Positions 1 to 8,309 of a DNA stretch of 45,999 nucleotides are shown in pieces. Made by a program: the position numbers and the translations under genes. Source of the DNA: an uncultured Pelagibacteraceae bacterium (GTDB lineage Bacteria; Pseudomonadota; Alphaproteobacteria; Pelagibacterales; Pelagibacteraceae); NCBI GenBank assembly GCA_902532525.1, contig CACAIK010000009.1, positions 1 to 45,999 on the forward strand, written 5' to 3'. Positions within the stretch are counted from its first letter, which is position 1, and each line of letters starts with the position of its first letter. The notes under the pieces were generated by a model that saw nothing but the letters and a program-made list of their open reading frames with translations, was not told the origin of the DNA and did no database searches.

Positions 1-863
1 TTGCATCTTGCGTTAGATATTTAAAGCATAATAAGAAAACTAGTGAAAAAATTTTCTATAGTGGTCAAGCATTTAGAAAAGGATTAAATAAAAAAGATTC
101 TGTTATCAGAAATCAAATTGGTTTTGAAATATTGGGATCTTTTACTGAAAAAAAAGATGATAAAAAAATAATAGAAACTTCTCTAAAAGCATTATCAAAA
201 ATTAAATATAATAGTGGAAATTTAGTAATAGGTAACATAGAAATTTTTAGGCTTTTATTAGATAAATTGGATTGTCCGGCAAGATGGAAATTAAGATTAA
301 AACGTCATTTTTGGAGAGAAAAATATTTTAATGATTTACTAAAACGACTGGAGACCAACTCTGATATTGATCCAACAATTGTTGAAATAGATAAAAAAAA
401 ATTTTCTAGAATGATAAATGGAAATCAAAAAAAAGAAGTTGCCGGAAGATCAATAGAAGAAATATTATTGAGATTTGACTCAAAGATTAAAGATCCAAGA
501 AGAACAAAAAAAGGAAGCAATGTCGTAAAAATTTTAAAAGAGTACTTAAAAATACAGTGTCCAATTAATCAAGCATCTAAAAAGTTAAATTTATTTTTTA
601 AAAAAAACAAAATCAATCTTAGAGTTCAGAATGATTATTTTCCAATAACTAAAAATAAAATTAATAAATTAAATGTTAGATTTAATTCTTCTTTTGGAAG
701 ACATCTAGAATATTATACTGGTTTGGTATTTAAGATTGATATTAAATCAAAGTCTGAAAAATTAAATATTAGAGGTGGTAGATACGATTCTTTAATTAAA
801 GATCTTGGCTTTAAAAAAAATATACCAGCTGTTGGAGCTGCTATTAACTTAGAAAAAATATGA
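1..863 (+). CDS. hisZ: ATP phosphoribosyltransferase regulatory subunit HisZ (5' partial)
   Basis: HisZ is a histidyl-tRNA-synthetase-like protein without aminoacylation activity. It forms a complex with short-form HisG and is needed for the first step of histidine synthesis. The gene enters from the left edge; the open frame starts at base 3 with no start codon, so the N-terminus is missing. A class II synthetase motif 2 remnant (YSGQAFRK, about bases 54-80), RNQIGFEILG and a C-terminal motif 3-like RGGRYDSLI are visible. No anticodon-binding domain follows, which separates it from HisS. The stop TGA overlaps the next start as ATGA. Short-form hisG two genes downstream supports HisZ. Confidence 0.88.
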   Translation, partial: ASCVRYLKHNKKTSEKIFYSGQAFRKGLNKKDSVIRNQIGFEILGSFTEKKDDKKIIETSLKALSKIKYNSGNLVIGNIEIFRLLLDKLDCPARWKLRLKRHFWREKYFNDLLKRLETNSDIDPTIVEIDKKKFSRMINGNQKKEVAGRSIEEILLRFDSKIKDPRRTKKGSNVVKILKEYLKIQCPINQASKKLNLFFKKNKINLRVQNDYFPITKNKINKLNVRFNSSFGRHLEYYTGLVFKIDIKSKSEKLNIRGGRYDSLIKDLGFKKNIPAVGAAINLEKI

Positions 864-1705
864 TAATTTGGTTAGCTTCATATCCCAAAAGCGGAAATAC
901 TTGGTTAAGATCTTTAATAGCAAATTATTATTTCTCAGAAACAGGTGAGTTTAATTTTGACCTATTAGAAAAAATAGACGCTTTTCCAAGCAATAAATAT
1001 TTTAGAAAGTATTTAGATAAATTTAACCAGCCTCACGATACTTCAAAGTATTGGATAAAGGAGCAAGAAAAAATTAATCAATCCGAAGGTTTGAAATTTT
1101 TTAAAACTCATAATGCACTTTGTAAAATAGAAGGTAATCAATTTACAAATAAAGAAAATACGTTGGGCGTTATTTATATAATAAGAGATCCTAGAAATGT
1201 AATTTCTTCATTATCAAACCATTATCAAATTTCTGTTAATGAAGCTTTTCAATTTATGACAGATGAAAAAAGAGGAATTGTCTCTAAAGAAAATGATCGA
1301 TTTTTAGGTTTTCAGGCACTTTTTTCTTGGAAATTAAATCAGAAATCATGGGTTGATAATAAATTATATCCAGTTTTAACTGTAAGATATGAAGATTTAC
1401 AAACTGATGCACTAAACACACTTAAACAAGTCATTAATTTTATTAATAAACTTTCTAAATCAGATGAAAAATTTAAAAAAGAAAAAGCTTTAAAGTGCAT
1501 AGATAATTGCAATTTTAATAATTTAAAAAAACTAGAGGACGAAAAAGGTTTTTCAGAAGCTATTACAAAAAAAGGTTCTGATGAAAAAATAAAATTTTTT
1601 AATTTAGGAAAAGACAATGATTACAGAAAGTTACTTAATGAAAATTTAATAAGTAAAATGAATAATATATTTCAAGAAGAGCTGGTAAAATTTAAATATG
1701 AGTGA
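860..1705 (+). CDS. PAPS-dependent sulfotransferase domain protein
   Basis: A 281-residue cytosolic sulfotransferase-family protein, expected to move a sulfuryl group from PAPS to an unknown acceptor. Visible: the 5'-phosphosulfate loop PKSGNTW (residues 9-15), a KTHNAL motif with the likely catalytic His84, and the 3'-phosphate loop RDPRNVISSLS (109-119). There is no signal peptide or membrane segment. It overlaps hisZ by 4 nt and hisG by 8 nt, so it is co-transcribed and translationally coupled with histidine genes despite no known role there. The acceptor cannot be read from sequence; small molecules, glycans or lipids are possible. Family confidence is high, function low. Confidence 0.87.
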   Translation: MIIWLASYPKSGNTWLRSLIANYYFSETGEFNFDLLEKIDAFPSNKYFRKYLDKFNQPHDTSKYWIKEQEKINQSEGLKFFKTHNALCKIEGNQFTNKENTLGVIYIIRDPRNVISSLSNHYQISVNEAFQFMTDEKRGIVSKENDRFLGFQALFSWKLNQKSWVDNKLYPVLTVRYEDLQTDALNTLKQVINFINKLSKSDEKFKKEKALKCIDNCNFNNLKKLEDEKGFSEAITKKGSDEKIKFFNLGKDNDYRKLLNENLISKMNNIFQEELVKFKYE

Positions 1706-2369
1706 CGACATCATAAAAATTGGAATTCCAAGTAAAGGTCGTTTACGGTCTGGAGTATTAAAGATTTTTAAAAAAAAGAAATTAAAAATTCTCTCTGAAA
1801 GAGGTGAGAGAGACTTATTTGGATTTATCAAAGGAAAAAAAAATATAGTTATTAATTATCTGCATGCTAGAGAGATAATAGAACGTCTTGCAGATGGGTC
1901 TTTAGATATTGGTTTTTCTGGATACGATTTATTAAAGGAAAGCGAAATTAATATTCAAAAAAAGGTGATTGTAAAAAAAAAGTATGATTTCGGAGAGGCT
2001 ACATTGGTAGTTGCAATTCCAGATGATTGGATAGATGTACAGACAATGCCTGATCTAGAAGAAATAGCTTTTGAATTTAAAGATAAAAAAAGAAATAGAT
2101 TGCGTATAGCTACAAAATATCCAAACCTAACTACGGAGTTTATGTTCTCTAGAGGAGTTACACAATTTAAACTAGTAAAGAGTCTTGGTGCTACTGAGAT
2201 ATATCCTTTTACCGGATCATCAGAAATTATAACTGATATAACTTCAACAGGAGCAACCTTAAAAGCTAATAAATTAAGGATATTAAAAGACGGAATAATA
2301 CTTAAATCCCAAGCGTGTTTAATGACCCCAAAAAAAAATAAAGAGGTTAAACTCTTAAAAGTGTTTTAA
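1698..2369 (+). CDS. hisG: ATP phosphoribosyltransferase catalytic subunit, short form
   Basis: Catalyses condensation of ATP with PRPP to phosphoribosyl-ATP, the first committed step of histidine synthesis. At 223 residues it is the short form, lacking the C-terminal ACT-like regulatory domain, so it needs HisZ. The N-terminal IGIPSKGRLRSG and the phosphoribosyl-binding segment TGSSEIITDITSTGATL near residues 174-190 fit HisG. It starts inside the 3' end of the sulfotransferase gene (8 nt overlap). Histidine feedback would be exerted through the HisZ-HisG complex, as known for this family. Confidence 0.93.
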   Translation: MSDDIIKIGIPSKGRLRSGVLKIFKKKKLKILSERGERDLFGFIKGKKNIVINYLHAREIIERLADGSLDIGFSGYDLLKESEINIQKKVIVKKKYDFGEATLVVAIPDDWIDVQTMPDLEEIAFEFKDKKRNRLRIATKYPNLTTEFMFSRGVTQFKLVKSLGATEIYPFTGSSEIITDITSTGATLKANKLRILKDGIILKSQACLMTPKKNKEVKLLKVF

Positions 2370-2410
2370 ATAAACTTTAAATATTATTAAGTAAGTGTAA
2401 CATACGAATC

Positions 2411-3505
2411 ATGGATATAATTTTAATAATTATTTTAGCTTTAATATTAATAGCGACTTTATCTATCCTTTATTTAAATATTAAATCAAATACAAAAAAA
2501 GAGGATGAAAACAAAGCTGATGAGATAGCTAATCTAAATGCTGAAATAATTAAATTAAAAGATAGTTTAAATACTACTATAAATACATCTTTAAGTTCAA
2601 TGTCTTCATCTTTTAATAACCTTTCAACTGGTGTTACGAAAGATATGACAGCAGCTCTGACAAAAGTTGATGAGAAAGTTGCAGCTTTTAATTCTCAAGT
2701 TGAAAATTTAAACGAAAGTCAAAAAGGTATTAATAAAATTCTAGCTGGAGTTAAAAAGTATGGAACTTTAGCCGAGTTTAGCTTGGGCTCACTTATAAAG
2801 GATTTGCTACCTTCTTCGCAGTATCTTTCGAATGTTAAAATGAAGGAGGAAACTGGTGAAAATGTTGAATTTGCTATTAAACTTCAAGAGGGAGTATTGG
2901 TTCCTGTTGATAGCCATTTTCCTGTTGAGAGATTTAAAGCTATTCAAGATGCTCATCAAGAAGACGATAAAAAAGCCATTATGGATGCAAGAACTAAACT
3001 TGCAAAAGCTTTCAAAGAAAAAGCTAAGAGCATAAATGAAAAATATATTGTTCCACCTAAAACTACTGATTTTGCAATTGTGTATGCACCTACAGAGAGT
3101 TTGTTTTTAGAGTTAGCTAATTATCAAGATCCAAATACTAAGGAATTATTAACTCAAGAATTAATGAAAAAATATAAAGTAACTGTTATGGGACCAAATA
3201 ATTTGTCTGGCTATTTACAATCATTACACATGGGTTTTCAAACTTTAAAAGTTCAAAAACATGCAACAGAAATATATGATCATTTAAAAACAATAAGCAC
3301 TAGATTTACAAAACACTTTGATGGAATTGTTAATCTCAGAAAAAAATTAGAAGAGGCAATGACAGCTGTTGATAAATTTGGAACAGATGCAAGATCAATT
3401 AAAAGAACATTAGAAAATATAAAAGATCCTGAGCAAATTGAAAAGGCTATTGAAACAGAAAATGTCGAAAAATTTGAGGACATTCCAAGACAAGCAAAAA
3501 ATTAA
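2411..3505 (+). CDS. rmuC: DNA recombination protein RmuC family
   Basis: RmuC-family proteins limit recombination at inverted repeats and carry a nuclease-like fold; the biochemistry is poorly known. This 364-residue protein begins with a hydrophobic segment (about residues 3-22, IILIIILALILIATLSILYL), so it is probably anchored in the inner membrane. A Ser/Asn-rich predicted coiled coil follows (about 25-110), then the RmuC core with VPVDSHFPVERF and FAIVYAPTESLFLEL. It begins 41 nt after hisG and is followed 24 nt later by a PD-(D/E)XK nuclease gene, so the two are likely co-transcribed. Confidence 0.88.
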   Translation: MDIILIIILALILIATLSILYLNIKSNTKKEDENKADEIANLNAEIIKLKDSLNTTINTSLSSMSSSFNNLSTGVTKDMTAALTKVDEKVAAFNSQVENLNESQKGINKILAGVKKYGTLAEFSLGSLIKDLLPSSQYLSNVKMKEETGENVEFAIKLQEGVLVPVDSHFPVERFKAIQDAHQEDDKKAIMDARTKLAKAFKEKAKSINEKYIVPPKTTDFAIVYAPTESLFLELANYQDPNTKELLTQELMKKYKVTVMGPNNLSGYLQSLHMGFQTLKVQKHATEIYDHLKTISTRFTKHFDGIVNLRKKLEEAMTAVDKFGTDARSIKRTLENIKDPEQIEKAIETENVEKFEDIPRQAKN

Positions 3506-3529
3506 ATTAATTCTAAAACCAATAACTTA

Positions 3530-4216
3530 ATGAAATGGAATAACAAATTTAATTATCCCAAGTCTTCAAGGTCAATTGAAGACGGACAAAGAAAATATTT
3601 GTTAGGAGAGAACAAATTACCAAGTGTTACTACTATTCTAAGTGTTACGAAGTCAGAGGAGGAGAAGGCAGCTTTAGCAAATTGGAAAGAGAGAGTGGGA
3701 GTTAAGGAAGCAAATAGAATTAAAACAGAGGCGTCATCAAGGGGTACTTCTATGCACTCATATATTGAGGACTACTTGAGAGGTAGGATTAACGAGAGTT
3801 TTTTTGAGAGTAATGAGCAATATAAAAATATGGCTAAAGAAATAATTCAAAAAGGGATTACCGGAAGACTTAATGAAGTATATGGTATTGAGGAAACTTT
3901 ATATTATCCAGATCAATATGCTGGAACAGCTGACATGATAGCGGTATACGAAGGTAAAGATGTTATTGTAGATTTTAAACAGTCTAATAAACCAAAAAAA
4001 GTAGACTATATTCAAGATTATTTCTTACAATTAGGAGCCTATACATTAGCACATGATACTGTTCATGGAACAAAGATGAAAGCAGGAATAATATTACTAT
4101 GCACTAAAGATATATTGTTCCAAGAATTTAAAATTGAGGGAGCGGAATTAGAAATGTATCAAAATTTATTTTTAGGAAGGGTTAAAAAGTTTTACGAATT
4201 GAATAATATATCTTGA
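3530..4216 (+). CDS. PD-(D/E)XK exonuclease-like protein, MGME1/phage type
   Basis: A 228-residue protein of the PD-(D/E)XK nuclease superfamily, resembling mitochondrial MGME1-type and phage-encoded exonucleases. Readable core: RGTSMHSYIEDYL (His76), Glu121/122 in GIEETLYY, Asp135 in GTAD, Asp148 and Lys150 in VIVDFKQS, and Gln167 in QLGAY. This D...DxK plus Q layout is the canonical metal-binding set, so it should be active on DNA. No other domain is present. It lies between rmuC and an ExoI-like gene, suggesting a DNA end-processing role. A phage origin is possible but composition looks like the neighbours. The stop is TGA. The exact substrate is unknown. Confidence 0.78.
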   Translation: MKWNNKFNYPKSSRSIEDGQRKYLLGENKLPSVTTILSVTKSEEEKAALANWKERVGVKEANRIKTEASSRGTSMHSYIEDYLRGRINESFFESNEQYKNMAKEIIQKGITGRLNEVYGIEETLYYPDQYAGTADMIAVYEGKDVIVDFKQSNKPKKVDYIQDYFLQLGAYTLAHDTVHGTKMKAGIILLCTKDILFQEFKIEGAELEMYQNLFLGRVKKFYELNNIS

Positions 4217-4340
4217 CTTTACCTAACCTATCCATAAAAGAGTTATTATTACCTGAGCTAATCGTTTATATGCTAATGGTTAAGTCTTTAAAAAACTTTC
4301 CAAAAAACTGTAAAATATTAGCTAATTTGAGGATAAAATT
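4217..4340. other. Intergenic region with palindrome and Shine-Dalgarno
   Basis: A 124-nt gap before the ExoI-like gene. It holds a perfect 10-bp palindrome ATTAGCTAAT (4317-4326), with the half-element GCTAAT also at 4259-4264 and 4272-4277. GAGGA follows at 4329-4333, correctly spaced for the ATG at 4341. This is one of few clear Shine-Dalgarno sequences in the window. The palindrome could be an operator; this is inference only. Confidence 0.35.
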
Positions 4341-5774
4341 ATGAATTTAGCAATTTGGGACATAGAATCATCGAGCGCAAGCACTGACTTCGGGAGCATC
4401 ATTGAAATTGGTGGAGTTTTAGTTGATGAGAATTTTAAAGAGAAAGACAGATTTAATTTAAGATGCAGTTTACCTGAAGGAGAAATCTTTCAGGCTATGG
4501 CACTTATTGTAAATAAAACATCTATAAAGCAATTAACTCAATCTAATCTTTCACACTATCAAATGTTAGCAGAAGTTGAAAAAATATTCAAAAAGTGGAG
4601 CCCTGCAGTATTTCTTGGTTGGTCTAATATTGGATTTGATGATGAAATGATCAGAAAAGAGTTTTTTAAAGGAATTAGATATCCATATCTTACAAATGCT
4701 GCTCCAAATAAAAGACACGATGGTATTAATATTGCTCGTGCAGCTTATGCGATAGATCCGTCAATTTTAGAAGTAGAATATAATGAAAAAAATAACGCAG
4801 TATTTAAATTAGAGTCATTAGCAAGAATGCAGGGCATAGATTCAACTGATGCTCATAGTGCTTTAAGTGATAGTATTATGACAGCCAAAGTCTTAAATAT
4901 TGTCAAAAAAAAACAACCGAGTACTTGGGAGTCTTTTTTTAAAACTGCAAATAAATCTGACACTGAAACTATTATAAAGAAAGGTGAAATTATTACCTTA
5001 AATGAGTATTATTATGGTAAATCTAGACTTCATCTTGTTGTACCTCTTCATCAAAAATATTGTATGCATCCAATATATGCCGGCTGGTATTATGCATTCG
5101 ACTTAAGGATTGATATAGAACCTCTATTAAATTTATCGATAAATGAGCTAAAAGTTGAAATGAAAAAGTCTCCTAAATTTTTAAGAACTATTAGATCTAA
5201 CAAAGCTCCAATTATTGTAGATGCTAAATATGGCATGCAAGCAGAACCTTACAATGTGATGGATAAATCGTTAATTAATAAAAGAGCAGATATAATTAAA
5301 AACAACGAAAAATTTTCTCAAAATATACTTCATGCATTAAGAGAAGTAGCTGAAGAGAAAGAACAATCTAAAACACAAGAAGATATATATGCTGAAGAGA
5401 GCATTTATACCAAATTTACATCAAACAAAGATACTGCCTTATTTCCTGCTTGGCATGCAGCATCATGGAAAGATAAACTTAAATTATTAGATAAATTTGA
5501 TGATGATCGTTTAGTGGGATTTGGAAAAAAAATTATTTTTCAAGAGGCGCCCGAAGTTCTCCCCGAGAACATGTTTAAAACAATAAAACAAGGAATTGCA
5601 AAGCGGATTTTGAGTGAAAAAAAAGAAAAATGGTGGACAATTCCTACACTCTATACAGAAATTGATACACTAAGAGAAAAATATACTAATGAGAATGACA
5701 ATGAAAAGCTCGCATTATTAGATGAATTTAATGAATATGCAATGTCAATACAGAAAAAGTATGAAAATGTTTAA
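4341..5774 (+). CDS. sbcB: Exodeoxyribonuclease I-like DEDD exonuclease
   Basis: ExoI degrades single-stranded DNA 3' to 5' and acts in recombination and mismatch repair. The 477 residues match the length of E. coli ExoI (475). The DEDDh exonuclease core is visible: Asp7-x-Glu9 (IWDIESS), Asp100/101 in GWSNIGFDDE, and His172/Asp177 in DAHSALSD. The longer C-terminal part keeps ExoI-like segments such as HPIYAGWYYAFDL (SH3-like region) and a helical end. The start is supported by an upstream GAGGA. ExoI is mainly known from gammaproteobacteria, so transfer into this lineage is worth testing. Confidence 0.85.
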   Translation: MNLAIWDIESSSASTDFGSIIEIGGVLVDENFKEKDRFNLRCSLPEGEIFQAMALIVNKTSIKQLTQSNLSHYQMLAEVEKIFKKWSPAVFLGWSNIGFDDEMIRKEFFKGIRYPYLTNAAPNKRHDGINIARAAYAIDPSILEVEYNEKNNAVFKLESLARMQGIDSTDAHSALSDSIMTAKVLNIVKKKQPSTWESFFKTANKSDTETIIKKGEIITLNEYYYGKSRLHLVVPLHQKYCMHPIYAGWYYAFDLRIDIEPLLNLSINELKVEMKKSPKFLRTIRSNKAPIIVDAKYGMQAEPYNVMDKSLINKRADIIKNNEKFSQNILHALREVAEEKEQSKTQEDIYAEESIYTKFTSNKDTALFPAWHAASWKDKLKLLDKFDDDRLVGFGKKIIFQEAPEVLPENMFKTIKQGIAKRILSEKKEKWWTIPTLYTEIDTLREKYTNENDNEKLALLDEFNEYAMSIQKKYENV

Positions 5775-5840
5775 TGTGGATAATTTAAACATTTCTCTTT
5801 TAACTATTGATAAAAAAATTTTTATTTATATATAAAACTG

Positions 5841-6161
5841 ATGGCTACATTAAAAGTAACAGACGAAAAATTTGAAGAACAAGTTTTAAAAAACGAAAAA
5901 CCAGTTTTAGTAGATTTTTGGGCCGAATGGTGTGGACCTTGTAAAATGGTTGGACCAATTTTAGAGGAAATTTCAGAGGAGATGGCGAATGATATCGTCA
6001 TTGCAAAACATGACATAGACTCAGAGCCTAACATGCCTACTAAGTATGGTGTTCGTGGAATTCCTACAATGCTTTTATTTAAAGGTGGTGAATTAAAAGC
6101 TACTAAAGTTGGGGCTACACCAAAAAGCGATATAGTAGCTTTTATAAAAGAAAATATTTAA
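5841..6161 (+). CDS. trxA: Thioredoxin
   Basis: A 106-residue cytosolic thioredoxin that reduces protein disulfides using NADPH through thioredoxin reductase. The active site is WCGPC with Cys31 and Cys34, preceded by VLVDFWAE. The cis-proline motif RGIPTMLLF follows near residue 75. There is no signal peptide. It lies 66 nt after the ExoI-like gene, with no visible Shine-Dalgarno and a TATATA tract just upstream. Its stop shares TTAA with the stop of convergent folC. Confidence 0.96.
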   Translation: MATLKVTDEKFEEQVLKNEKPVLVDFWAEWCGPCKMVGPILEEISEEMANDIVIAKHDIDSEPNMPTKYGVRGIPTMLLFKGGELKATKVGATPKSDIVAFIKENI

Positions 6162-7423
6162 TTTAAATTAAGTAACTCTCCGGCAAGATATAGAGACCCA
6201 GTAATCATTATCAAATCACCTTTCCCTGGATTTAAAGAATTAAGAGCATCTTCAATAGATTTTTTGTAATTAACATTAGGATATTTATTTAATTTTTCTT
6301 TTAAATCTATTCCTTTTATAGCATTCGGTTGGTTAGGAATATCAATTGTTGTTATGGAAGAAATATTATTAAATTTGCTTAAATATTCCTTGTGATCTTT
6401 ATTAGACATCATTCCAAGAATTAAATGCTTTTTACAATCAAGAGTATTTAAATATTCATTAAGAGCTTTTGCACCTAAAGGATTATGTGAGCCATCTAAA
6501 TATAATCTATTATCCTTACAAATATTTTTAAGCTTTCCAGATTTAATTTCTTGAAGTCTTGCAATACTTTTAATCTTTGTAATACCTACTTTAATATTTT
6601 CATCTTTTACTTCTAGTTGTAAATTTCTTACTGTAGCAATAGCTGTCGAACAATTGTCAATTTGAAAATTACCTAATAGGTTTGGTTTTGGTAATTTTAA
6701 ACCACCATATTCATCCTCATAATAAATAAAACCATTTTCGCTTAATGAATAATTAAAATCATCTTTATAAATGATTTTTTTTGATTGATTATTATTAATT
6801 GTTTTTTTTATTAAATTTAAGGTTTCATCCGAGCTTTGTTTGCTAACTACAATAGTAGAATTTAGAAGGGATGAGGTTTTTTCATAAACAATTTTTTCAA
6901 TATTTTGCTCATTTTTTGGTAACCAGTCTAAATGATCTAAACCAATTGAAGTAACAATACTAGATAAATTATTATCAATAATATTTGTTGCATCAAATCT
7001 ATGAAATAGACCACTTTCTATAATATTTATTTTGTCTTTGAATTTACTTGCATGATAAAAATATGCTGCAGTTAATATTTCGAAGTAAGTTATTTGTTCT
7101 CCATTATTAACATTTTCAACTTCTATTAATAACTTAGATAAGTTATCATCAGATAATTCTTTGTCATTAAAAATAAATCTCTCATTAATTTTTTGAATAT
7201 GTGGACTAGTATAAATATTACAATCTATATTAGCTGTTTTTAAAATTGATCTTACTGCTTGTATAGTTGAATACTTTCCATTTGTTCCAACTACAGATAT
7301 GTATTTTAATTTTTTTTGAGGATCACCTAATTTTTTACAAAGATTTTTAACTCTATCTAGACTTAGATCGATTTCTTTAGGATGCAGCTTTTGCAAGCGG
7401 TTCAATATTGTCTGAAGTTTCAT
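6158..7423 (-). CDS. folC: Bifunctional folylpolyglutamate/dihydrofolate synthase
   Basis: FolC adds glutamate to dihydropteroate and tetrahydrofolate in folate synthesis. The 421 residues have the Mur-ligase-like layout: ATP-binding loop GTNGKYST (46-53), a TSIGLDHLDWL segment, RLQEI, LDGSHNPLGAKAL and a C-terminal Rossmann domain. The P-loop differs from the usual GTNGKGST: Gly after Lys50 is Tyr51. The start overlaps accD by 47 nt, but the N-terminal LNRLQKLHPKEIDLSLDRV is typical of FolC, so the long overlap is probably real. It is the last gene of the long minus-strand run. Confidence 0.93.
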   Translation of the reverse strand: MKLQTILNRLQKLHPKEIDLSLDRVKNLCKKLGDPQKKLKYISVVGTNGKYSTIQAVRSILKTANIDCNIYTSPHIQKINERFIFNDKELSDDNLSKLLIEVENVNNGEQITYFEILTAAYFYHASKFKDKINIIESGLFHRFDATNIIDNNLSSIVTSIGLDHLDWLPKNEQNIEKIVYEKTSSLLNSTIVVSKQSSDETLNLIKKTINNNQSKKIIYKDDFNYSLSENGFIYYEDEYGGLKLPKPNLLGNFQIDNCSTAIATVRNLQLEVKDENIKVGITKIKSIARLQEIKSGKLKNICKDNRLYLDGSHNPLGAKALNEYLNTLDCKKHLILGMMSNKDHKEYLSKFNNISSITTIDIPNQPNAIKGIDLKEKLNKYPNVNYKKSIEDALNSLNPGKGDLIMITGSLYLAGELLNLN

Positions 7424-8309
7424 TTATTTGCTTTTCATTTACCGCGTTATCTTTTTTTAACAATATTGATAATAGTAAGCTTATTTCGGTTTTTAAATCT
7501 TTTCGTTCAACTATTCTGTCAACAAATCCATGCTTTTCGACGAACTCAGATGTTTGAAAGTCTGAACTAAGTTCTTCTTTAACTGTTGCTTGTATAACTC
7601 TTTTTCCCGCAAAGGCTATTAAACACCCAGGTTCAGCAAAATGAATGTCACCTAACATCGCAAAAGATGCAGTAATTCCACCAGCTGTTGGATCTGTAAA
7701 ACAAACTAAATAAGGAAGATTGTTTTTTTTAAGTTCATTAATAGCAAGGGTAGTTCTTGTCATATTTGCAAGGGCAATAGGAGACTCAAACATTCTTTGT
7801 CCTCCACCACAAGGAAAGAAAACAAATGGTGTTTGATTGTCAATAGCGTGTTGAACACCATAAATAATTGCTTCACCCTCAGCTGCACCAACAGAGCCAC
7901 CAATAAACTCAAAATTAATAGCTCCTGCTGTTACTTCTACTCCATTTATTTTTCCTCTGGCAATCATCACAGCTGAATTCTGATTAGTTTTCTTTCGTGC
8001 AGATTTTAATCTATCTTTATATGATTTAGTATCGATCCATTGAAGAGGGTCTTCTGCTGGAATCGGTGTATCAATTATTTCGTAAGCGTTTTTTCCAAAA
8101 ATAATATCAAATCTTTGTCGACAATTAATTCTATGATGTTTACCACACGAGTTACAAACCCATAAATTTTCTTCAAGATCTTTCTTTAATATTGGGCCTT
8201 TGCAACAACTGGTCCAGTCAGAGTTTGCTATATCTTCTTTTGATGGTCTTTTTTTTAAAACTCGTTTAATTTTTTCACCAAAACTTAAAGCTTTTGTAAT
8301 CCAATTCAT
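7377..8309 (-). CDS. accD: Acetyl-CoA carboxylase carboxyltransferase beta subunit
   Basis: AccD with AccA forms the carboxyltransferase that moves CO2 from carboxybiotin to acetyl-CoA, giving malonyl-CoA for fatty acid synthesis. The 310-residue protein has an N-terminal zinc-ribbon region and the crotonase-like carboxyltransferase core (GGSVGAAEGEAI, PFVFFPCGGGQRM, DPTAGGITASFAMLGD). The zinc ribbon is irregular: the first pair is adjacent, Cys35-Cys36, instead of CxxC, while Cys52-x2-Cys55 is intact. It sits between trpA (4 nt overlap) and folC, a common alphaproteobacterial order. Its partner accA is at 29849 on the other strand. Confidence 0.96.
   Translation of the reverse strand: MNWITKALSFGEKIKRVLKKRPSKEDIANSDWTSCCKGPILKKDLEENLWVCNSCGKHHRINCRQRFDIIFGKNAYEIIDTPIPAEDPLQWIDTKSYKDRLKSARKKTNQNSAVMIARGKINGVEVTAGAINFEFIGGSVGAAEGEAIIYGVQHAIDNQTPFVFFPCGGGQRMFESPIALANMTRTTLAINELKKNNLPYLVCFTDPTAGGITASFAMLGDIHFAEPGCLIAFAGKRVIQATVKEELSSDFQTSEFVEKHGFVDRIVERKDLKTEISLLLSILLKKDNAVNEKQINETSDNIEPLAKAAS

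Noticed and set aside
1339..1617. Antisense open frame opposite the sulfotransferase gene
   Set aside because: A low-complexity Phe/Ser/Leu-rich translation typical of the reverse strand of an AT-rich gene; no family resemblance. Similar antisense frames elsewhere were left out for the same reason.
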